DNA of 37,404 nucleotides, taken from contig NZ_VSFA01000070.1 of assembly GCF_008119785.1 (NCBI RefSeq), positions 1 to 37,404 on the forward strand, in the 5' to 3' direction. Of the stretch, positions 1-8,339 are shown one piece after another. The notes beneath the pieces were generated by a model, which was not told the DNA's origin, did no database searches, and worked only from the letters and a program-made list of their open reading frames with translations. Source of the stretch: Micromonospora sp. MP36. GTDB lineage: Bacteria; Actinomycetota; Actinomycetes; Mycobacteriales; Micromonosporaceae. The position numbers were made by a program, and so were the translations under genes. Every line of letters starts with the position of its first letter. The stretch's first letter is position 1.

Positions 1-1
1 C

Positions 2-1108
2 GTTCCGTTGCGCCGCGCGTACACCGGCATCTGGAGCATGATGTCGCGCGGCTCCTTCAACGGCCCGGGCGGGCCGCACACCCGCTGGCAGATCCCCCCG
101 GTCAACGGTGGCTCGATGGGGTCCCTGCACACGCTGCGGGACAAGCTGAAGATCGGGCTGCTCGGTGAGGAGCATGCGCTGCGGCTGTCGCGGGAGGGGC
201 TCGCGTCGTCCGGCCTGGTCGTCGCCGACGTCACCGCCCGCGCGGTCGACGCCGGCCCGGGTGGGCTGACCGGCATCAACATCGCGATGAACGCCGACCG
301 CTCGCCGGCGTGCAGCACCACCACCGACCCGCTCTGCGACGGCGGCCGGTTCAACAACTACACCGTCGAGGTCGTCCAGCGGATGGGTGCGGACTCGTTC
401 ACCCCTGACAACGGCGTGCTGATCAGCAAGACCAAGAACACCGACAGCGCCCCGTTCGTGTGGGTCGTGGACGCGAACCCGCAGGACATCGACATGGTGG
501 ACTTCTACCAGCCGAACGGCACCCCGCAGAAGATCACCATGGGCGACTACCGGCAGCTGTCGGACGCGCTGTTCCACGCCGGCGCCAACTCCGGCAGCGA
601 GTACGAGTACGTGGACGAGGCCAACCGGCTGCACTTCTACGTGCTCAACCTCCGCCGCGACGGTGACGGGGTGCTGTCCTACACGGTGGCGGTCCGGTCG
701 CTGGACGGCGCCGGTCCGAGCGAGCACGGCGTGGCCCTGTCGAAGGGCTCCCTGGTCACCCAGGGCAAGCCCACCGGCAAGGGCGCGAACTGCACGTTCG
801 ACCTGACCAACACCGGCCGGTACGTGGCCGGCGAGCAGGTGCACCCGGAGGACGCCAGCGCGTACCTGAAGTCCGATGTGTACCGGCTCTCGGCGACCGT
901 CGACGGCAAGGGCTGGCGGGTTCAGCTGCCCAACGAGCTGGCCACCGCCAAGTTCGGCGCCACCACCCCGGTCGACGTCTCGGTCGGCGCCACCGCCGAC
1001 GCGGCCGCGACCACCCTGGTGACGCTCACCGCCACCTCGGAGAGCGACCCGAGCAAGACCGTGACCAGCCAGTGCCGGGTCGAACGGCCCCGGGCACTGC
1101 TCGGCTGA
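2..1108 (+). CDS. Secreted M6-like metalloprotease, C-terminal part (5' end outside the window)
   Basis: The frame is open to the left edge, so the start and probably the catalytic zinc-binding HExxH region lie outside. The visible part opens with a segment containing SMMSRGSFNGPGG and HTRWQIP, which I recognise from actinobacterial immune-inhibitor-A/M6-like peptidases, where it follows the catalytic domain. It continues with beta-rich modules: a segment around WVVDANPQDIDMVDFY and a C-terminal region of about 110 residues resembling an NPCBM/NEW2-type or immunoglobulin-like domain, ending at a TGA. Such proteins are exported and degrade extracellular protein. The gene is monocistronic at its 3' end because a strong hairpin follows 9 bases after the stop. 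A TTG codon at 8 is only an internal codon. Family assignment is from remembered motifs; the peptidase itself is not visible. Confidence 0.7.
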   Translation, partial: VPLRRAYTGIWSMMSRGSFNGPGGPHTRWQIPPVNGGSMGSLHTLRDKLKIGLLGEEHALRLSREGLASSGLVVADVTARAVDAGPGGLTGINIAMNADRSPACSTTTDPLCDGGRFNNYTVEVVQRMGADSFTPDNGVLISKTKNTDSAPFVWVVDANPQDIDMVDFYQPNGTPQKITMGDYRQLSDALFHAGANSGSEYEYVDEANRLHFYVLNLRRDGDGVLSYTVAVRSLDGAGPSEHGVALSKGSLVTQGKPTGKGANCTFDLTNTGRYVAGEQVHPEDASAYLKSDVYRLSATVDGKGWRVQLPNELATAKFGATTPVDVSVGATADAAATTLVTLTATSESDPSKTVTSQCRVERPRALLG

Positions 1109-1117
1109 CCCACGGAA

Positions 1118-1161
1118 GGGCCCGGGGCGGTGGGGACCACGTTCCCCGCCACCCCGGGCCC
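1118..1161 (+). terminator. Strong intrinsic-type hairpin after the M6-like gene
   Basis: Two 18-base arms (1118-1135 and 1144-1161) pair with only two imperfect positions around an 8-base loop. The hairpin begins 9 bases after the stop codon of the upstream protease gene. There is no U-tract, as is usual in high-GC actinomycetes. The ribosome binding site of the next gene (GGAGGA, 1175-1180) lies just beyond, so the downstream lipoprotein pair probably has its own promoter or depends on read-through. Confidence 0.8.
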
Positions 1162-1183
1162 GCCCCGACGATCTGGAGGACAG

Positions 1184-1615
1184 ATGCGGCGTCTGCTGGC
1201 AGCGGTCGTGCTGCCGTCGCTGCTCACCGGCGCACTGGCCGGGTGCGGTGGTGCCGAGGAGGCCCGGTCGGCGATGACCGTGCGGGTGCTGGTGCGGGAC
1301 ATCAACATCCGGCCGGAGGGCGTGGAGTGCGCCGGCACCGGCCCGTACACCCACTTCCACAACCGCGCGCCGTTTCAGGTGATCGACGCCGGCGGGCGGA
1401 CGCTGGCCGAGGGCGTGCTGTCCTCCGGCACGTCCGTGGCCACCTTCGAGGAGGACCTGGAGGTGACCCGCGTCCCGACGTACTGCGAGTTCTCCATACC
1501 GGTCGAGCTGGCCGCCCGGGACGCGTACCGGCTGGTCGTCGACGGCCACCCGGCGATCGACCTCACCCCGAACAGCAGCGAGGGGCCGGCGCTGGTCGCC
1601 GTGGTGCCCTCGTGA
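1184..1615 (+). CDS. Small secreted lipoprotein of unknown function
   Basis: A 143-residue protein. The N-terminus is a lipoprotein signal peptide: basic MRR, a hydrophobic stretch, then the lipobox LAGC with the lipidated Cys near residue 20. The mature part (about 120 residues) looks beta-rich and has two further cysteines (in VECAG and TYCEF) that could form a disulfide. I do not recognise a named domain. The ATG at 1184 is chosen over the in-frame ATG at 1130 because it has GGAGGA eight bases upstream and places the signal peptide at the N-terminus. It overlaps the next gene by four bases (GTGA), so the two are probably translationally coupled. The partner is a membrane-anchored thioredoxin-like protein, which suggests a shared extracytoplasmic role, but that is inference. 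Confidence 0.75.
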   Translation: MRRLLAAVVLPSLLTGALAGCGGAEEARSAMTVRVLVRDINIRPEGVECAGTGPYTHFHNRAPFQVIDAGGRTLAEGVLSSGTSVATFEEDLEVTRVPTYCEFSIPVELAARDAYRLVVDGHPAIDLTPNSSEGPALVAVVPS

Positions 1616-2211
1616 CCCGCCCGTACGCCGTCCGGCTGGCGGCCCTCGCGCTGGCGCTCGGCGCGGTGCTCTCCGCGACCGCCTGTTCCGACGGCGACGA
1701 CGCGCCAGCGCGGACCGAGGCCGTCGCCGGTGGGGCATCGGCGCTGCCCGGCCCGGCGCCGGCGGGCCTGGCGCTGCGACCGGCCCCGTCCGGCGAGCCG
1801 GGCGCCCCGGCCGTCACCGGCCCGCTCACCGACGGCAGCCCGATCGCCTTCGCCGACCTGTGGGCCGACCGCCCGGTCGTGCTGGTCTTCTTCAGCTCCT
1901 GGTGCACCGCCTGCGCGCAACAGCAGGACGCCCTCAGCGAGCTGGCCCGCACCCACCGGGACAAGGTGGTCTTCGTTGGGGTGGTCACCGAGGACAAGCC
2001 GGAGGATCTGCAGCGTTACCTGCGGGAGCACCGGGTGGAGTATCCGGTCGTGGTCGACGACGACGGCGCGATCTGGCGGTCGTACGCGGTCCGCGAACCC
2101 CCGGCCGTGGTGCTGGTCGCCAAGGGCGGTGCGCTGCTGCGGGGCTGGCCGGGCGGCGTGGACGCGCCGACCCTCGACGGCCAGCTGCGCCAGCTGGTGC
2201 TCGCCCCCTGA
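1612..2211 (+). CDS. Thioredoxin-like (TlpA/ResA-type) lipoprotein
   Basis: A 199-residue protein starting at the GTG that overlaps the stop of the preceding lipoprotein gene. Residues 1-23 are a signal peptide ending in a lipobox-like ATAC. A low-complexity Ala/Pro linker follows, then a thioredoxin fold from about residue 65: the strand PVVLVFFSSW leads into the redox motif WCTAC (CxxC), followed by a segment with VVFVGVVTED and the conserved cis-Pro region REPPAVVLV. In this family the dithiol reduces or exchanges disulfides in exported proteins on the outer face of the membrane, for example in cytochrome c maturation. No cytochrome genes are nearby, so the substrate is unknown. The cysteine-bearing lipoprotein encoded just upstream is a natural candidate partner, by inference. 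Confidence 0.85.
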   Translation: MTRPYAVRLAALALALGAVLSATACSDGDDAPARTEAVAGGASALPGPAPAGLALRPAPSGEPGAPAVTGPLTDGSPIAFADLWADRPVVLVFFSSWCTACAQQQDALSELARTHRDKVVFVGVVTEDKPEDLQRYLREHRVEYPVVVDDDGAIWRSYAVREPPAVVLVAKGGALLRGWPGGVDAPTLDGQLRQLVLAP

Positions 2212-2227
2212 CCGGCGCCGCCAGCCA

Positions 2228-2896
2228 TCAGCGGCGTCCGGACTCCAACCGCGCCACGGCGTCCACCACCTCGGGGAACGCGTCGATGAACAGGTCGACG
2301 TGTCGCGGGTCGAAATCCTCGCGCCGCCGTACGCCGCTCTGCAGGCAGCCGACGAACGACAGTCCCGCCTTCCCGGCGGCCTCGGCGTCGCCCGGCGAGT
2401 CGCCCACGTAGGCGCACTCGTGCGGGGCGAACCCGGTGCGGGCGAGCAGCTCGTCGAAGGCCCGGGGATCGGGTTTGCGGTAGCGGGTGTTGCCGGCGTG
2501 GAAGACGGCGCTGACCCGCTCGGCCAGGACGTGTTCCGGCGCCAGCAGGTGCGCCATCTCCGCCTCGGTGCGCGAGGTCAGCAGCAGCACCGTCCGCCCC
2601 GCCGCCACCAGCCGGTCCAGCGCGCGCAGGTTCTCCGGCGGGATCACGTCGAGCCGGCCGGCCGCGACGTAGCGGTGCAGCACGTCCGGGTACGCCGCCG
2701 CGAACCGGTCCAGGTCCACCCCCGGCGAGCGCAGCCGCATCGCGTCCAGCAGCGGCTGCCCCCAGGTCGCCAGGTGCACGGCCCGCGGCATCGGGTCGCG
2801 GCCGATCCGCCCCAGCACCTCGTTCTCGAGCTCGAAGCACGCCGCCTCAGTGAGGCACAGCGTGTCGTCGACGTCGACCGCGACAGCCCGGATCAC
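2228..2896 (-). CDS. HAD-superfamily hydrolase (phosphatase-like)
   Basis: A 222-residue cytoplasmic protein with all four HAD motifs: I at residues 8-12 (DVDDT, nucleophile Asp8 and acid/base Asp10), II as TSR after LLL, III as the Lys in YRKPDP, and IV as GDSPGD. These define a Mg-dependent phosphohydrolase with a helical cap between motifs I and II. The substrate cannot be told; relatives include phosphoglycolate phosphatases and pyrophosphatases. Translation starts at a GTG that overlaps the TGA of the upstream YdeI-like gene by four bases (GTGA), so the pair forms a coupled two-gene unit. The 3' end converges on the thioredoxin-like gene with only 16 bases between stops. Confidence 0.9.
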   Translation of the reverse strand: MIRAVAVDVDDTLCLTEAACFELENEVLGRIGRDPMPRAVHLATWGQPLLDAMRLRSPGVDLDRFAAAYPDVLHRYVAAGRLDVIPPENLRALDRLVAAGRTVLLLTSRTEAEMAHLLAPEHVLAERVSAVFHAGNTRYRKPDPRAFDELLARTGFAPHECAYVGDSPGDAEAAGKAGLSFVGCLQSGVRRREDFDPRHVDLFIDAFPEVVDAVARLESGRR

Positions 2897-3510
2897 CCGG
2901 CCACGTCCCCCCGTTCGTCGAGCGTCCGGCGCTGCGGGTAGACGGTCTCGCCGCGGGCCAGCATGGCGACGAACTGGGCGATGCGGCGTTCCCGGGTGTC
3001 GGCACGCTTGGCGCTGGTGAGCCGGTACAGGATGGCGTACCGGTTCTGCGCGGTGAGGATGTCGAACATCGCCCGGGCCCGGGGCTCCGCGGCCAGCGCG
3101 GCGGCGAGATCCGCCGGGACCTCCGCCGCGGCCTGTCCCGCGTAGGCGGCGTCCCAGCGGCCGTCGCCCTTGGCGCGTTCCACCTCGGCGATCCCGGCCG
3201 GGTGCATGCGGCCCTCGGCGAGCAGCCGGGCCACGATGCCGACGTTCCGGGCCGACCAGGGGCTACGAGCCCGCCGCGGGGTGAACCGTTGCCGGTAGGT
3301 GCTCTCGTCGCGGCCCTTGACCTGCCCGTCGATCCAGCCGTGGCAGAGGGCCTCCTCGAGCGCCTGGTCGTAGCTGAGGGTGGTGGGCCCCTGGCTGCCA
3401 CGCTTGGCCAGGACCAGCCACACCCCGGTGGGGTCGGCGTGGTGTTCGCCGAGCCACCGCCGCCAGGCGGCGGCATCCGGGACGGTCAGCTCCGGCAGGT
3501 CACCGCTCAC
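2893..3510 (-). CDS. YdeI/OmdA-family protein
   Basis: A 205-residue protein of the YdeI/OmpD-associated (OmdA) family. The recognisable core is CHGWIDGQ followed by the basic stretch with RFTPRR, SPWSARN, and a C-terminal segment around TAQNRYAILYRL and KRADTRERRI. E. coli YdeI is linked to resistance to polymyxin and cationic peptides and to an outer-membrane porin; in actinomycetes the role is unknown. The GTG start at 3510 is preceded by a GGAG about ten bases upstream. It is the first gene of a two-gene unit with the overlapping HAD hydrolase. No signal peptide or membrane segment. Confidence 0.85.
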   Translation of the reverse strand: MSGDLPELTVPDAAAWRRWLGEHHADPTGVWLVLAKRGSQGPTTLSYDQALEEALCHGWIDGQVKGRDESTYRQRFTPRRARSPWSARNVGIVARLLAEGRMHPAGIAEVERAKGDGRWDAAYAGQAAAEVPADLAAALAAEPRARAMFDILTAQNRYAILYRLTSAKRADTRERRIAQFVAMLARGETVYPQRRTLDERGDVAG

Positions 3511-3536
3511 GTCAGGTTCTCCACCGGTGGATCATC

Positions 3537-3552
3537 CCACCGCCGGCGGTGG
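3537..3552 (-). terminator. Palindrome downstream of the PBP gene, possible terminator
   Basis: CCACCGCCGGCGGTGG is a perfect 16-base palindrome lying 17 bases past the PBP stop codon and about 26 bases upstream of the YdeI start. It could fold into a short GC hairpin ending PBP transcription. The stem is short and has no U-tract, so this is a weak call. Confidence 0.35.
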
Positions 3553-3569
3553 CCCGGGCGGAGCGGCCG

Positions 3570-5897
3570 TCACTGCGGCTTCCGGCTCTTCGACGGCGAC
3601 AGGGTGGGCAGCGGGGGCAGCGACGGCGACCCCGTCGGCGGCGGTGTCGGCGAGTCGGTCGGGCTGGGGCTGGACTCCGAGGGCGTCACGCTCGGCGTCG
3701 GCCGCGTCGTGGGCCGGGGCGCGGAGGTGGTCGGCGCCGGCTGCGCCGGGCCGGTGGTCGACGGGGCGTCGTCCGGGAACTTCGGGTCGTCGAACCGGTA
3801 CTTGTCCGGGTCGAGCTTGAGGGACTCGGTCGCCTGTGCCATGAACTGCCGCCAGATCGGCCCCGGGCCGCTGGCGCCGTACACCTCGTAGCTGCCGTCC
3901 TTCGTCCGCAGCGGCTTTCCGTCGGTGGTGCCGAGCCAGACGGCGGCCGCGAGAGCCCCGGTCCAGCCGACCATCCAGGTGTGCACGTTCTGCGTGGTGC
4001 TCTGCCCGGCCTGCCAGGTGCCGGTCTTCCCGGCGGAGTCCCAGCCGTTGTCCAACTTGGCCGCCTTGACCCGGCGCAGCGTCCAGTCGAGCTGGTTGAT
4101 CGCCTCCTCGTTCAGCCCGAGGTCCGTCGTCTTCAGCTGCTCGGTGTAGAGCTTGTCGTCGCCCTTTGTCACCGACCGGACGAAGTGCGCCTCGGCGCGC
4201 TTGCCGCCGGCCGCGAAGGTGGCCATCCCGTTGGCGTGGTCCTGCACGGTGATGCCGTACTGGCCGATGCCGACCTCGGTGGAGAAGCGCTTCGCGACCT
4301 CGTCGGTCGGCTTGTCGCGCAGTTCCACCCGCTGCGGCTGCGGGTTGCCGTGCACCGTCTCCCACATGGAGTCGACGCCGGCCCGCTTGGCCATGTCCAT
4401 CACCTTCGCGACCCCCAGCTTCTCGGTCAGCTCGAAGTAGGTGACGTTCAGGGACGCGACCGTGGCCTCCCAGAGGGCGCAGTTCGGCTGGCACGGCGCG
4501 TGTTCGGCGTTACGGATGGGGCCGGCCGGGCTGGCCTTGGTCCGCCCCGACTCGGGGAACTCCTTGGTGTCCGGCGAGTCGAAGTGCTGCTTCACGGAAA
4601 CCTTGTTCTCCACGGCGGCGGCCAGGTCGTACACCTTGAACGACGAGCCCGGCGGGTGCTGGCCGAACCCGCGCGCCTGCCCCTTCTCGTCGTAGTACCA
4701 GCCGGCGTAGTCCGCGCCGGTGCTGCTGTTGCCGCCGTAGTAGCCGAGCACCCGCCCGGTGCCCGGTTCCACCGCCACCAGGGCGGCCTGCCAGTTCTTC
4801 GGCTGGCCCCGGACCGCGTCGGGGGCGGTGCCGCGCCGGATGTCGGCGGCCGCCTCGGCCGCGTCCTGGACCCGCTTGTCGATGGTGGTGACGATCCGGT
4901 AGCCGCCGTCGCGGATGACCTCGTCCGGCTTGCCGCGGAACTGTTCGGTCTGGCGCAGCTCGCTGAGCACGTGGTCGACCACCAGGCCGGTGGGCCGGTC
5001 GAGGCCGGACTGGCCGGCGTCCGGGTCGATCGGTTTCACGTCGTCCGGGTACGCCAGGTTCGCCGCCTCCTCCCGCGTCAGGTAGCCGAGCTTCACCATG
5101 CCGTCGCGGATGTAGTTCCAGCGGTCCATCGAGTTCTGCCGGGCCGTCGCGTTGCGCCGCGGATCGTAGCCGGGGGAGCCCTCGGGATCGTTCGGATCCG
5201 CCTCCGGCTGCTTCACCATCGCGCAGAGCACCATCGCCTCCGCCTGGGTGAGCTGCTGGGACGCGGGCGCGTCCCGGCGCACCGTCTTGCCGAAGTAGGT
5301 CTGCGCGGCCGCCTCGATCCCGTACGCGCCCCGGCCGAACGGGACGGTGTTCAGGTAGAAGCCGAGGATCTCCTCCTTGCTGTACTTGTCGTCCAGCTTC
5401 CAGGCGATCACCGCCTCACGAAGCTTCCGGGAGTAGGTGACCCCGCGCAGGTCGGCGGCGACGCGGGCGTACTGCTGGGTGATGGTGGAGGCGCCCTGCC
5501 GCTGCCCGCCGGTGAGGTTCGACCAGGCGGCCCGGAGCACGCCGCTGAAGTCGATGCCCTTGTTGGTCCAGAAGGTGCGGTCCTCGGCCGCCACGATGGC
5601 CTGCTTGGCCGAGTCGTTCATCTGGTCGTACGGGACGATGGTGCGGTTCTCCGCGCCCAGCTTGGCCATCGGCGTGCGGCCGTCCGAGTAGTAGACGGTG
5701 GTCGACTCCGGGAGTTTGAGGTCGGCGGGCGTGGGCACGCTGTCGAAGTAGTAGCCGCCGGCCAGCACGCCGGAGCCGGCCAGCAGCGCGAAGACCGCCA
5801 GGAAGATCAGTATTCGCCGGCGCCGACGTGGCCGCCCCGGCCTCGGGGCGGTGGCACCCCCGACGTGGTCGCTGTCACCGGTTGGAAGCATCCGCAC
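3570..5897 (-). CDS. Bifunctional penicillin-binding protein (GT51 transglycosylase / transpeptidase)
   Basis: A 775-residue class A PBP that polymerises and cross-links peptidoglycan on the outer membrane face. A basic cytoplasmic tail (to about 28) precedes one membrane anchor (29-49). The glycosyltransferase domain shows EDRTF (105-109), GASTITQQ (135-142), the RKLRE region and KEEILGFYLN. In the first motif the usual EDxxFxxHxG His is Asn112, a common variant. The transpeptidase shows SSFK with the acylated Ser418, SLN at 482-484 and KTG at 624-626. The last 65 residues are a Pro/Thr/Ser tail ending in basic KSRKPQ. The GTG at 5897 is preferred over the ATG at 5891 because GGAGGG (5904-5909) lies six bases upstream of it. 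It appears monocistronic. Confidence 0.95.
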   Translation of the reverse strand: MRMLPTGDSDHVGGATAPRPGRPRRRRRILIFLAVFALLAGSGVLAGGYYFDSVPTPADLKLPESTTVYYSDGRTPMAKLGAENRTIVPYDQMNDSAKQAIVAAEDRTFWTNKGIDFSGVLRAAWSNLTGGQRQGASTITQQYARVAADLRGVTYSRKLREAVIAWKLDDKYSKEEILGFYLNTVPFGRGAYGIEAAAQTYFGKTVRRDAPASQQLTQAEAMVLCAMVKQPEADPNDPEGSPGYDPRRNATARQNSMDRWNYIRDGMVKLGYLTREEAANLAYPDDVKPIDPDAGQSGLDRPTGLVVDHVLSELRQTEQFRGKPDEVIRDGGYRIVTTIDKRVQDAAEAAADIRRGTAPDAVRGQPKNWQAALVAVEPGTGRVLGYYGGNSSTGADYAGWYYDEKGQARGFGQHPPGSSFKVYDLAAAVENKVSVKQHFDSPDTKEFPESGRTKASPAGPIRNAEHAPCQPNCALWEATVASLNVTYFELTEKLGVAKVMDMAKRAGVDSMWETVHGNPQPQRVELRDKPTDEVAKRFSTEVGIGQYGITVQDHANGMATFAAGGKRAEAHFVRSVTKGDDKLYTEQLKTTDLGLNEEAINQLDWTLRRVKAAKLDNGWDSAGKTGTWQAGQSTTQNVHTWMVGWTGALAAAVWLGTTDGKPLRTKDGSYEVYGASGPGPIWRQFMAQATESLKLDPDKYRFDDPKFPDDAPSTTGPAQPAPTTSAPRPTTRPTPSVTPSESSPSPTDSPTPPPTGSPSLPPLPTLSPSKSRKPQ

Positions 5898-6085
5898 CCG
5901 ATACCCTCCGACTGCTCGGCCGAATCGTGTCCCCGCCTCGGCCCGCCAGGCTAGCGGACCTGCGGTGACAACGGCGGCAGTCGCCGCCGCCGGGTGTGAT
6001 GCTGGTCGCTGCTGAGCTGAGGACCAGCTCGGCAGCGCCCCGTGACCGGGGGGCTACCGGCTGGCGTCACCGGACGTCGCCGCGA

Positions 6086-6117
6086 CGGTGACCGGGCAGC
6101 GGGGCGCCCGGTCACCG
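6086..6117 (-). terminator. Hairpin terminator of the GNAT-like gene
   Basis: A perfect 12-bp stem (6086-6097 with 6106-6117, core GGTGACCGGGC / GCCCGGTCACC) with an 8-base loop lies 17 bases past the stop of the minus-strand GNAT-like gene. It separates that gene from the PBP promoter region (about 5898-6085), where I see no gene. Confidence 0.75.
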
Positions 6118-6134
6118 CCGAGGCTCCGGCCTGC

Positions 6135-6815
6135 TCAGTGCAGCGCCCACCGGTGGACCGGGCCGTTGCGTGGCAGGACGAGTGGACGGCGCACCGGCGA
6201 GCGGGCGTTACGGCTGGACCGACCGGTCCAGAACGGCGACAGCCGCCACATCGAGTAGGTGGTCGTGTCGCCGTCGAGCGGGAAGTCGTCCCGGTGGGTG
6301 TAGCCGTGCCGCCGGAACAGCTCGTGGCCCGCCTCGGTGAAGACCTCCGCGTACGTCGGCAGGCTCAGCGTGTCCATCCAGCGCTGCGACCTGGCGAGCA
6401 CGGCTGCGGCGTGGCCCGACTCCGCCGGGCCCGGTGCGGCGAGCAGGGCCAGATGGTTGTGCGGCTCGGTGGGCCGGCGTGCCGCGAGGCTTCGGCCGAG
6501 CACGAGGAAGCGGTCCCGGTCCGCGCCGCACGCGTCGTCGAGCCGGTCGGCGTACCGGGCCGGCGGTGGGATCGGCCGGTAGCGGTGGAACCAGACGGTC
6601 GCGGCCGTGCCGTCCGGGAGCAGGAACGCGTCGCCGAAGAGTAGCGCGTGCTCGGCCCAGATCCGGGCCACGGTGGCGAGGACGGCCGGCCGGCGGTGCT
6701 CGTCGGGGACGAGCCAGGCGCCGAGGTCGGTGGGTGTGAGGGCCTCGGCGGCGAGATCGGCGATCCGGCCGATGTCGCACCACCGGGCCCGGACGACGGG
6801 CATGCTCACGTTCAT
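6135..6815 (-). CDS. GNAT-fold N-acetyltransferase-like protein
   Basis: A 226-residue cytoplasmic protein resembling diverged acetyl-CoA-dependent GNAT acetyltransferases. The central strand reads HNHLALLAA, followed by a helix (HAAAVLARSQRWMDTL) and the typical C-terminal part, with EVFTEAGHELFRRHGY and a final strand TTYSMWRL. The pyrophosphate-binding loop normally written Q/RxxGxG/A is poorly kept (PAESGHA), so activity is uncertain. The ATG at 6815 is chosen because AGGAG lies about eight bases upstream; the frame remains open farther upstream, but that part is Pro/Arg-rich and has no such site. Substrate unknown. The gene stands alone between hairpins on both sides. Confidence 0.75.
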   Translation of the reverse strand: MNVSMPVVRARWCDIGRIADLAAEALTPTDLGAWLVPDEHRRPAVLATVARIWAEHALLFGDAFLLPDGTAATVWFHRYRPIPPPARYADRLDDACGADRDRFLVLGRSLAARRPTEPHNHLALLAAPGPAESGHAAAVLARSQRWMDTLSLPTYAEVFTEAGHELFRRHGYTHRDDFPLDGDTTTYSMWRLSPFWTGRSSRNARSPVRRPLVLPRNGPVHRWALH

Positions 6816-6941
6816 GGGTAACTCCTGGTCACCATCGTGATCGGGTACGTCGGGGAAGGGATGCCGGCGTCGGCGCGGACCGCCGCGGGCCGGCACGGGC
6901 CACCAGGGGCCGTCAAAGCACACGGGTACGCGGGGGCCGCC

Positions 6942-6987
6942 CGTGCCGTGCGGACGGCACGAAACGGCCCGCCGGTCAGGCGGGCCG
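6942..6987 (-). terminator. Tandem hairpins at the end of the Pro-rich repeat-protein gene
   Basis: Two perfect GC hairpins lie back to back. The first to be transcribed (6965-6987) has a 9-bp stem and a 5-base loop that contains part of the stop codon (6976-6978). The second (6942-6961) has an 8-bp stem CGTGCCGT / ACGGCACG with a GCGG tetraloop, 14 bases past the stop. Together they plausibly end minus-strand transcription of the repeat-protein gene. The remaining 126 bases up to the GNAT-like start hold no gene I can support. Confidence 0.6.
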
Positions 6988-8184
6988 GGTGCCCGGGCGG
7001 GGCGAGCGGGAGGGGAGAGCGCCGTCACCGGTCAGTTGGCAACGGTGTCCGGCCAGGCTGGGCGGTGTCCATGCCGACGTGGGGGCGTCGGCGGGGCCGC
7101 CGTGGACGGTGCCGGACGCGCCGGATCCGCTGGTGCCGGGGAAGGTCGTGGCCGGCGCGGAGTCCGCGTCGGGCCCGACCGGATGCGGGCCGTCTGACCC
7201 GGCGAGACGCGGCAGGGACGAGAGTTGCGTCGTGGTGGGCCGGTCCGTCGGGGCGCTGCCGGGTGCGGGTTCCGAGGCGGCTCTGGCCGGGGCGTCGACC
7301 GGTCCGGTGGCCGGCCCGACGCAGCCCGGGCCGGTGCCGGGCATCGGCTCGCCGGCCGGGCCGTCGCCGGGCGTCGGTTCGCCGACCGGGCCGGCCGGCG
7401 GCGTCGCCGCGGGTGGCGGATCCACCAGGTCCGTCACCGGTTCGAGGGTCTCGAGCACGGGATCCAGCGGCTCGAGCACCGGATCCAGCCCTTGCCAGAC
7501 GGGCGAGAGGACCGGGGCGAGCGGCTGCGTCACCGGACGGAGAGCGTCGGCCACCGGGGTGAGCACGCCGGTCCGCACGGGCTCGGTGACGGGCCGTAGC
7601 GCGTCGGCCACCGGGGCGAGCGCTCCGCCGCGCACCGGGTCGGTGACGGAACGTAGTGCCTCGGCCACCGGCGCGAGCACCCCGGACCGGACCGGGTCGG
7701 TGACCGTGCCCAGGGCGTCACCCACCGGTGCCAGTGCGTCCCCACCGAGCAGCCCGGTGGCCGGGCGGGGCGCCTCGGCGGGCTTCGGCGTGCCGGCCCG
7801 CGCGGGTGGCTCCAGGTGGCGGGCCGGCGGGGTGGACACCCGGCCCGGCCGAGGCGAGGCCCGGTCCGGGGCCGGGCGGCTCGGTGCCGTCCGGGTCGGC
7901 GGCGGCGCCGGGCGGGAGCCGGGTGCCGCCGGCGGGGTGGGTGGGGCCGCGACGTCGGTGGGCGCTTCCGGTGCCGGTGGAGGTGCCGCCGCCTCGAGGA
8001 CCGGGCGGAGGATGCCGGTGAGCAGGTCGGCGGCGGCGTCCACCGGCGCGGCCGGCGGACGGTCGGCGGCGTAGGCGGCCGGGCTGGTGGCGGCCTCGTG
8101 GGCGCCCCACGCCACGACGACCCCGCCGAGCAGGAGCCCGAGGCGCAGCGCAACGCGCGTCCACCGCCCGCCTCGTCGAGTCAT
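6976..8184 (-). CDS. Secreted Pro/Ala-rich protein with 19-residue repeats
   Basis: A 402-residue protein with an N-terminal signal sequence (basic MTRRGGRWTR, hydrophobic core, possible cleavage after AYA near residue 39). The body is Pro/Ala-rich and low in complexity. Residues about 151-225 hold four tandem copies of a 19-residue unit whose consensus is LAPVADALRPVTDPVRxGV, followed by degenerate DPVLEPLDPV-like units. A second Pro/Gly-rich region and one Cys (GCVGP) follow. I recognise this style from hypothetical secreted actinobacterial proteins but know no function; an extended cell-wall or surface role is a guess. The ATG at 8184 is preferred over the in-frame start at 8211 because GAGAGG lies just upstream and the signal peptide becomes N-terminal. 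Transcribed divergently from the kinase-like gene. Confidence 0.7.
   Translation of the reverse strand: MTRRGGRWTRVALRLGLLLGGVVVAWGAHEAATSPAAYAADRPPAAPVDAAADLLTGILRPVLEAAAPPPAPEAPTDVAAPPTPPAAPGSRPAPPPTRTAPSRPAPDRASPRPGRVSTPPARHLEPPARAGTPKPAEAPRPATGLLGGDALAPVGDALGTVTDPVRSGVLAPVAEALRSVTDPVRGGALAPVADALRPVTEPVRTGVLTPVADALRPVTQPLAPVLSPVWQGLDPVLEPLDPVLETLEPVTDLVDPPPAATPPAGPVGEPTPGDGPAGEPMPGTGPGCVGPATGPVDAPARAASEPAPGSAPTDRPTTTQLSSLPRLAGSDGPHPVGPDADSAPATTFPGTSGSGASGTVHGGPADAPTSAWTPPSLAGHRCQLTGDGALPSRSPRPGTRPA
7510..7734 (-). repeat. Four tandem 57-bp coding repeats
   Basis: In-frame units of 57 bases encode LAPVGDALGTVTDPVRSGV, LAPVAEALRSVTDPVRGGA, LAPVADALRPVTEPVRTGV and a truncated LTPVADALRPVTQPLAPV. 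Copy number could vary between strains through slippage or recombination. Confidence 0.85.
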
Positions 8185-8339
8185 CCCAGCACCTCTCCGG
8201 CCACCGGCCATCGCCGGCGATCAACGTCCGCACTCTACCGAACGCAGTCGATTGATCACAGGGTGCCGCTGGTCGAAGTCGGCGCGTCGCGCGGTGTGTC
8301 CAGGCGTGCCCGCGCCGACCGCTGGGTACCACCGGGACC
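8185..8339. promoter_or_regulatory. Divergent intergenic region with promoters for both flanking genes
   Basis: This 155-bp gap separates the repeat-protein gene (minus) from the kinase-like gene (plus), so it must hold at least one promoter in each direction or read-through from outside. Its centre (about 8230-8262) is the least GC-rich part. On the minus strand a TAGAGT hexamer is a possible -10 element. I see no clear -35 box and no operator. Confidence 0.3.

Noticed and set aside
3549..5954. A plus-strand open frame of 801 codons opposite the PBP gene
   Set aside because: The minus strand carries all PBP catalytic motifs; this frame is a shadow.
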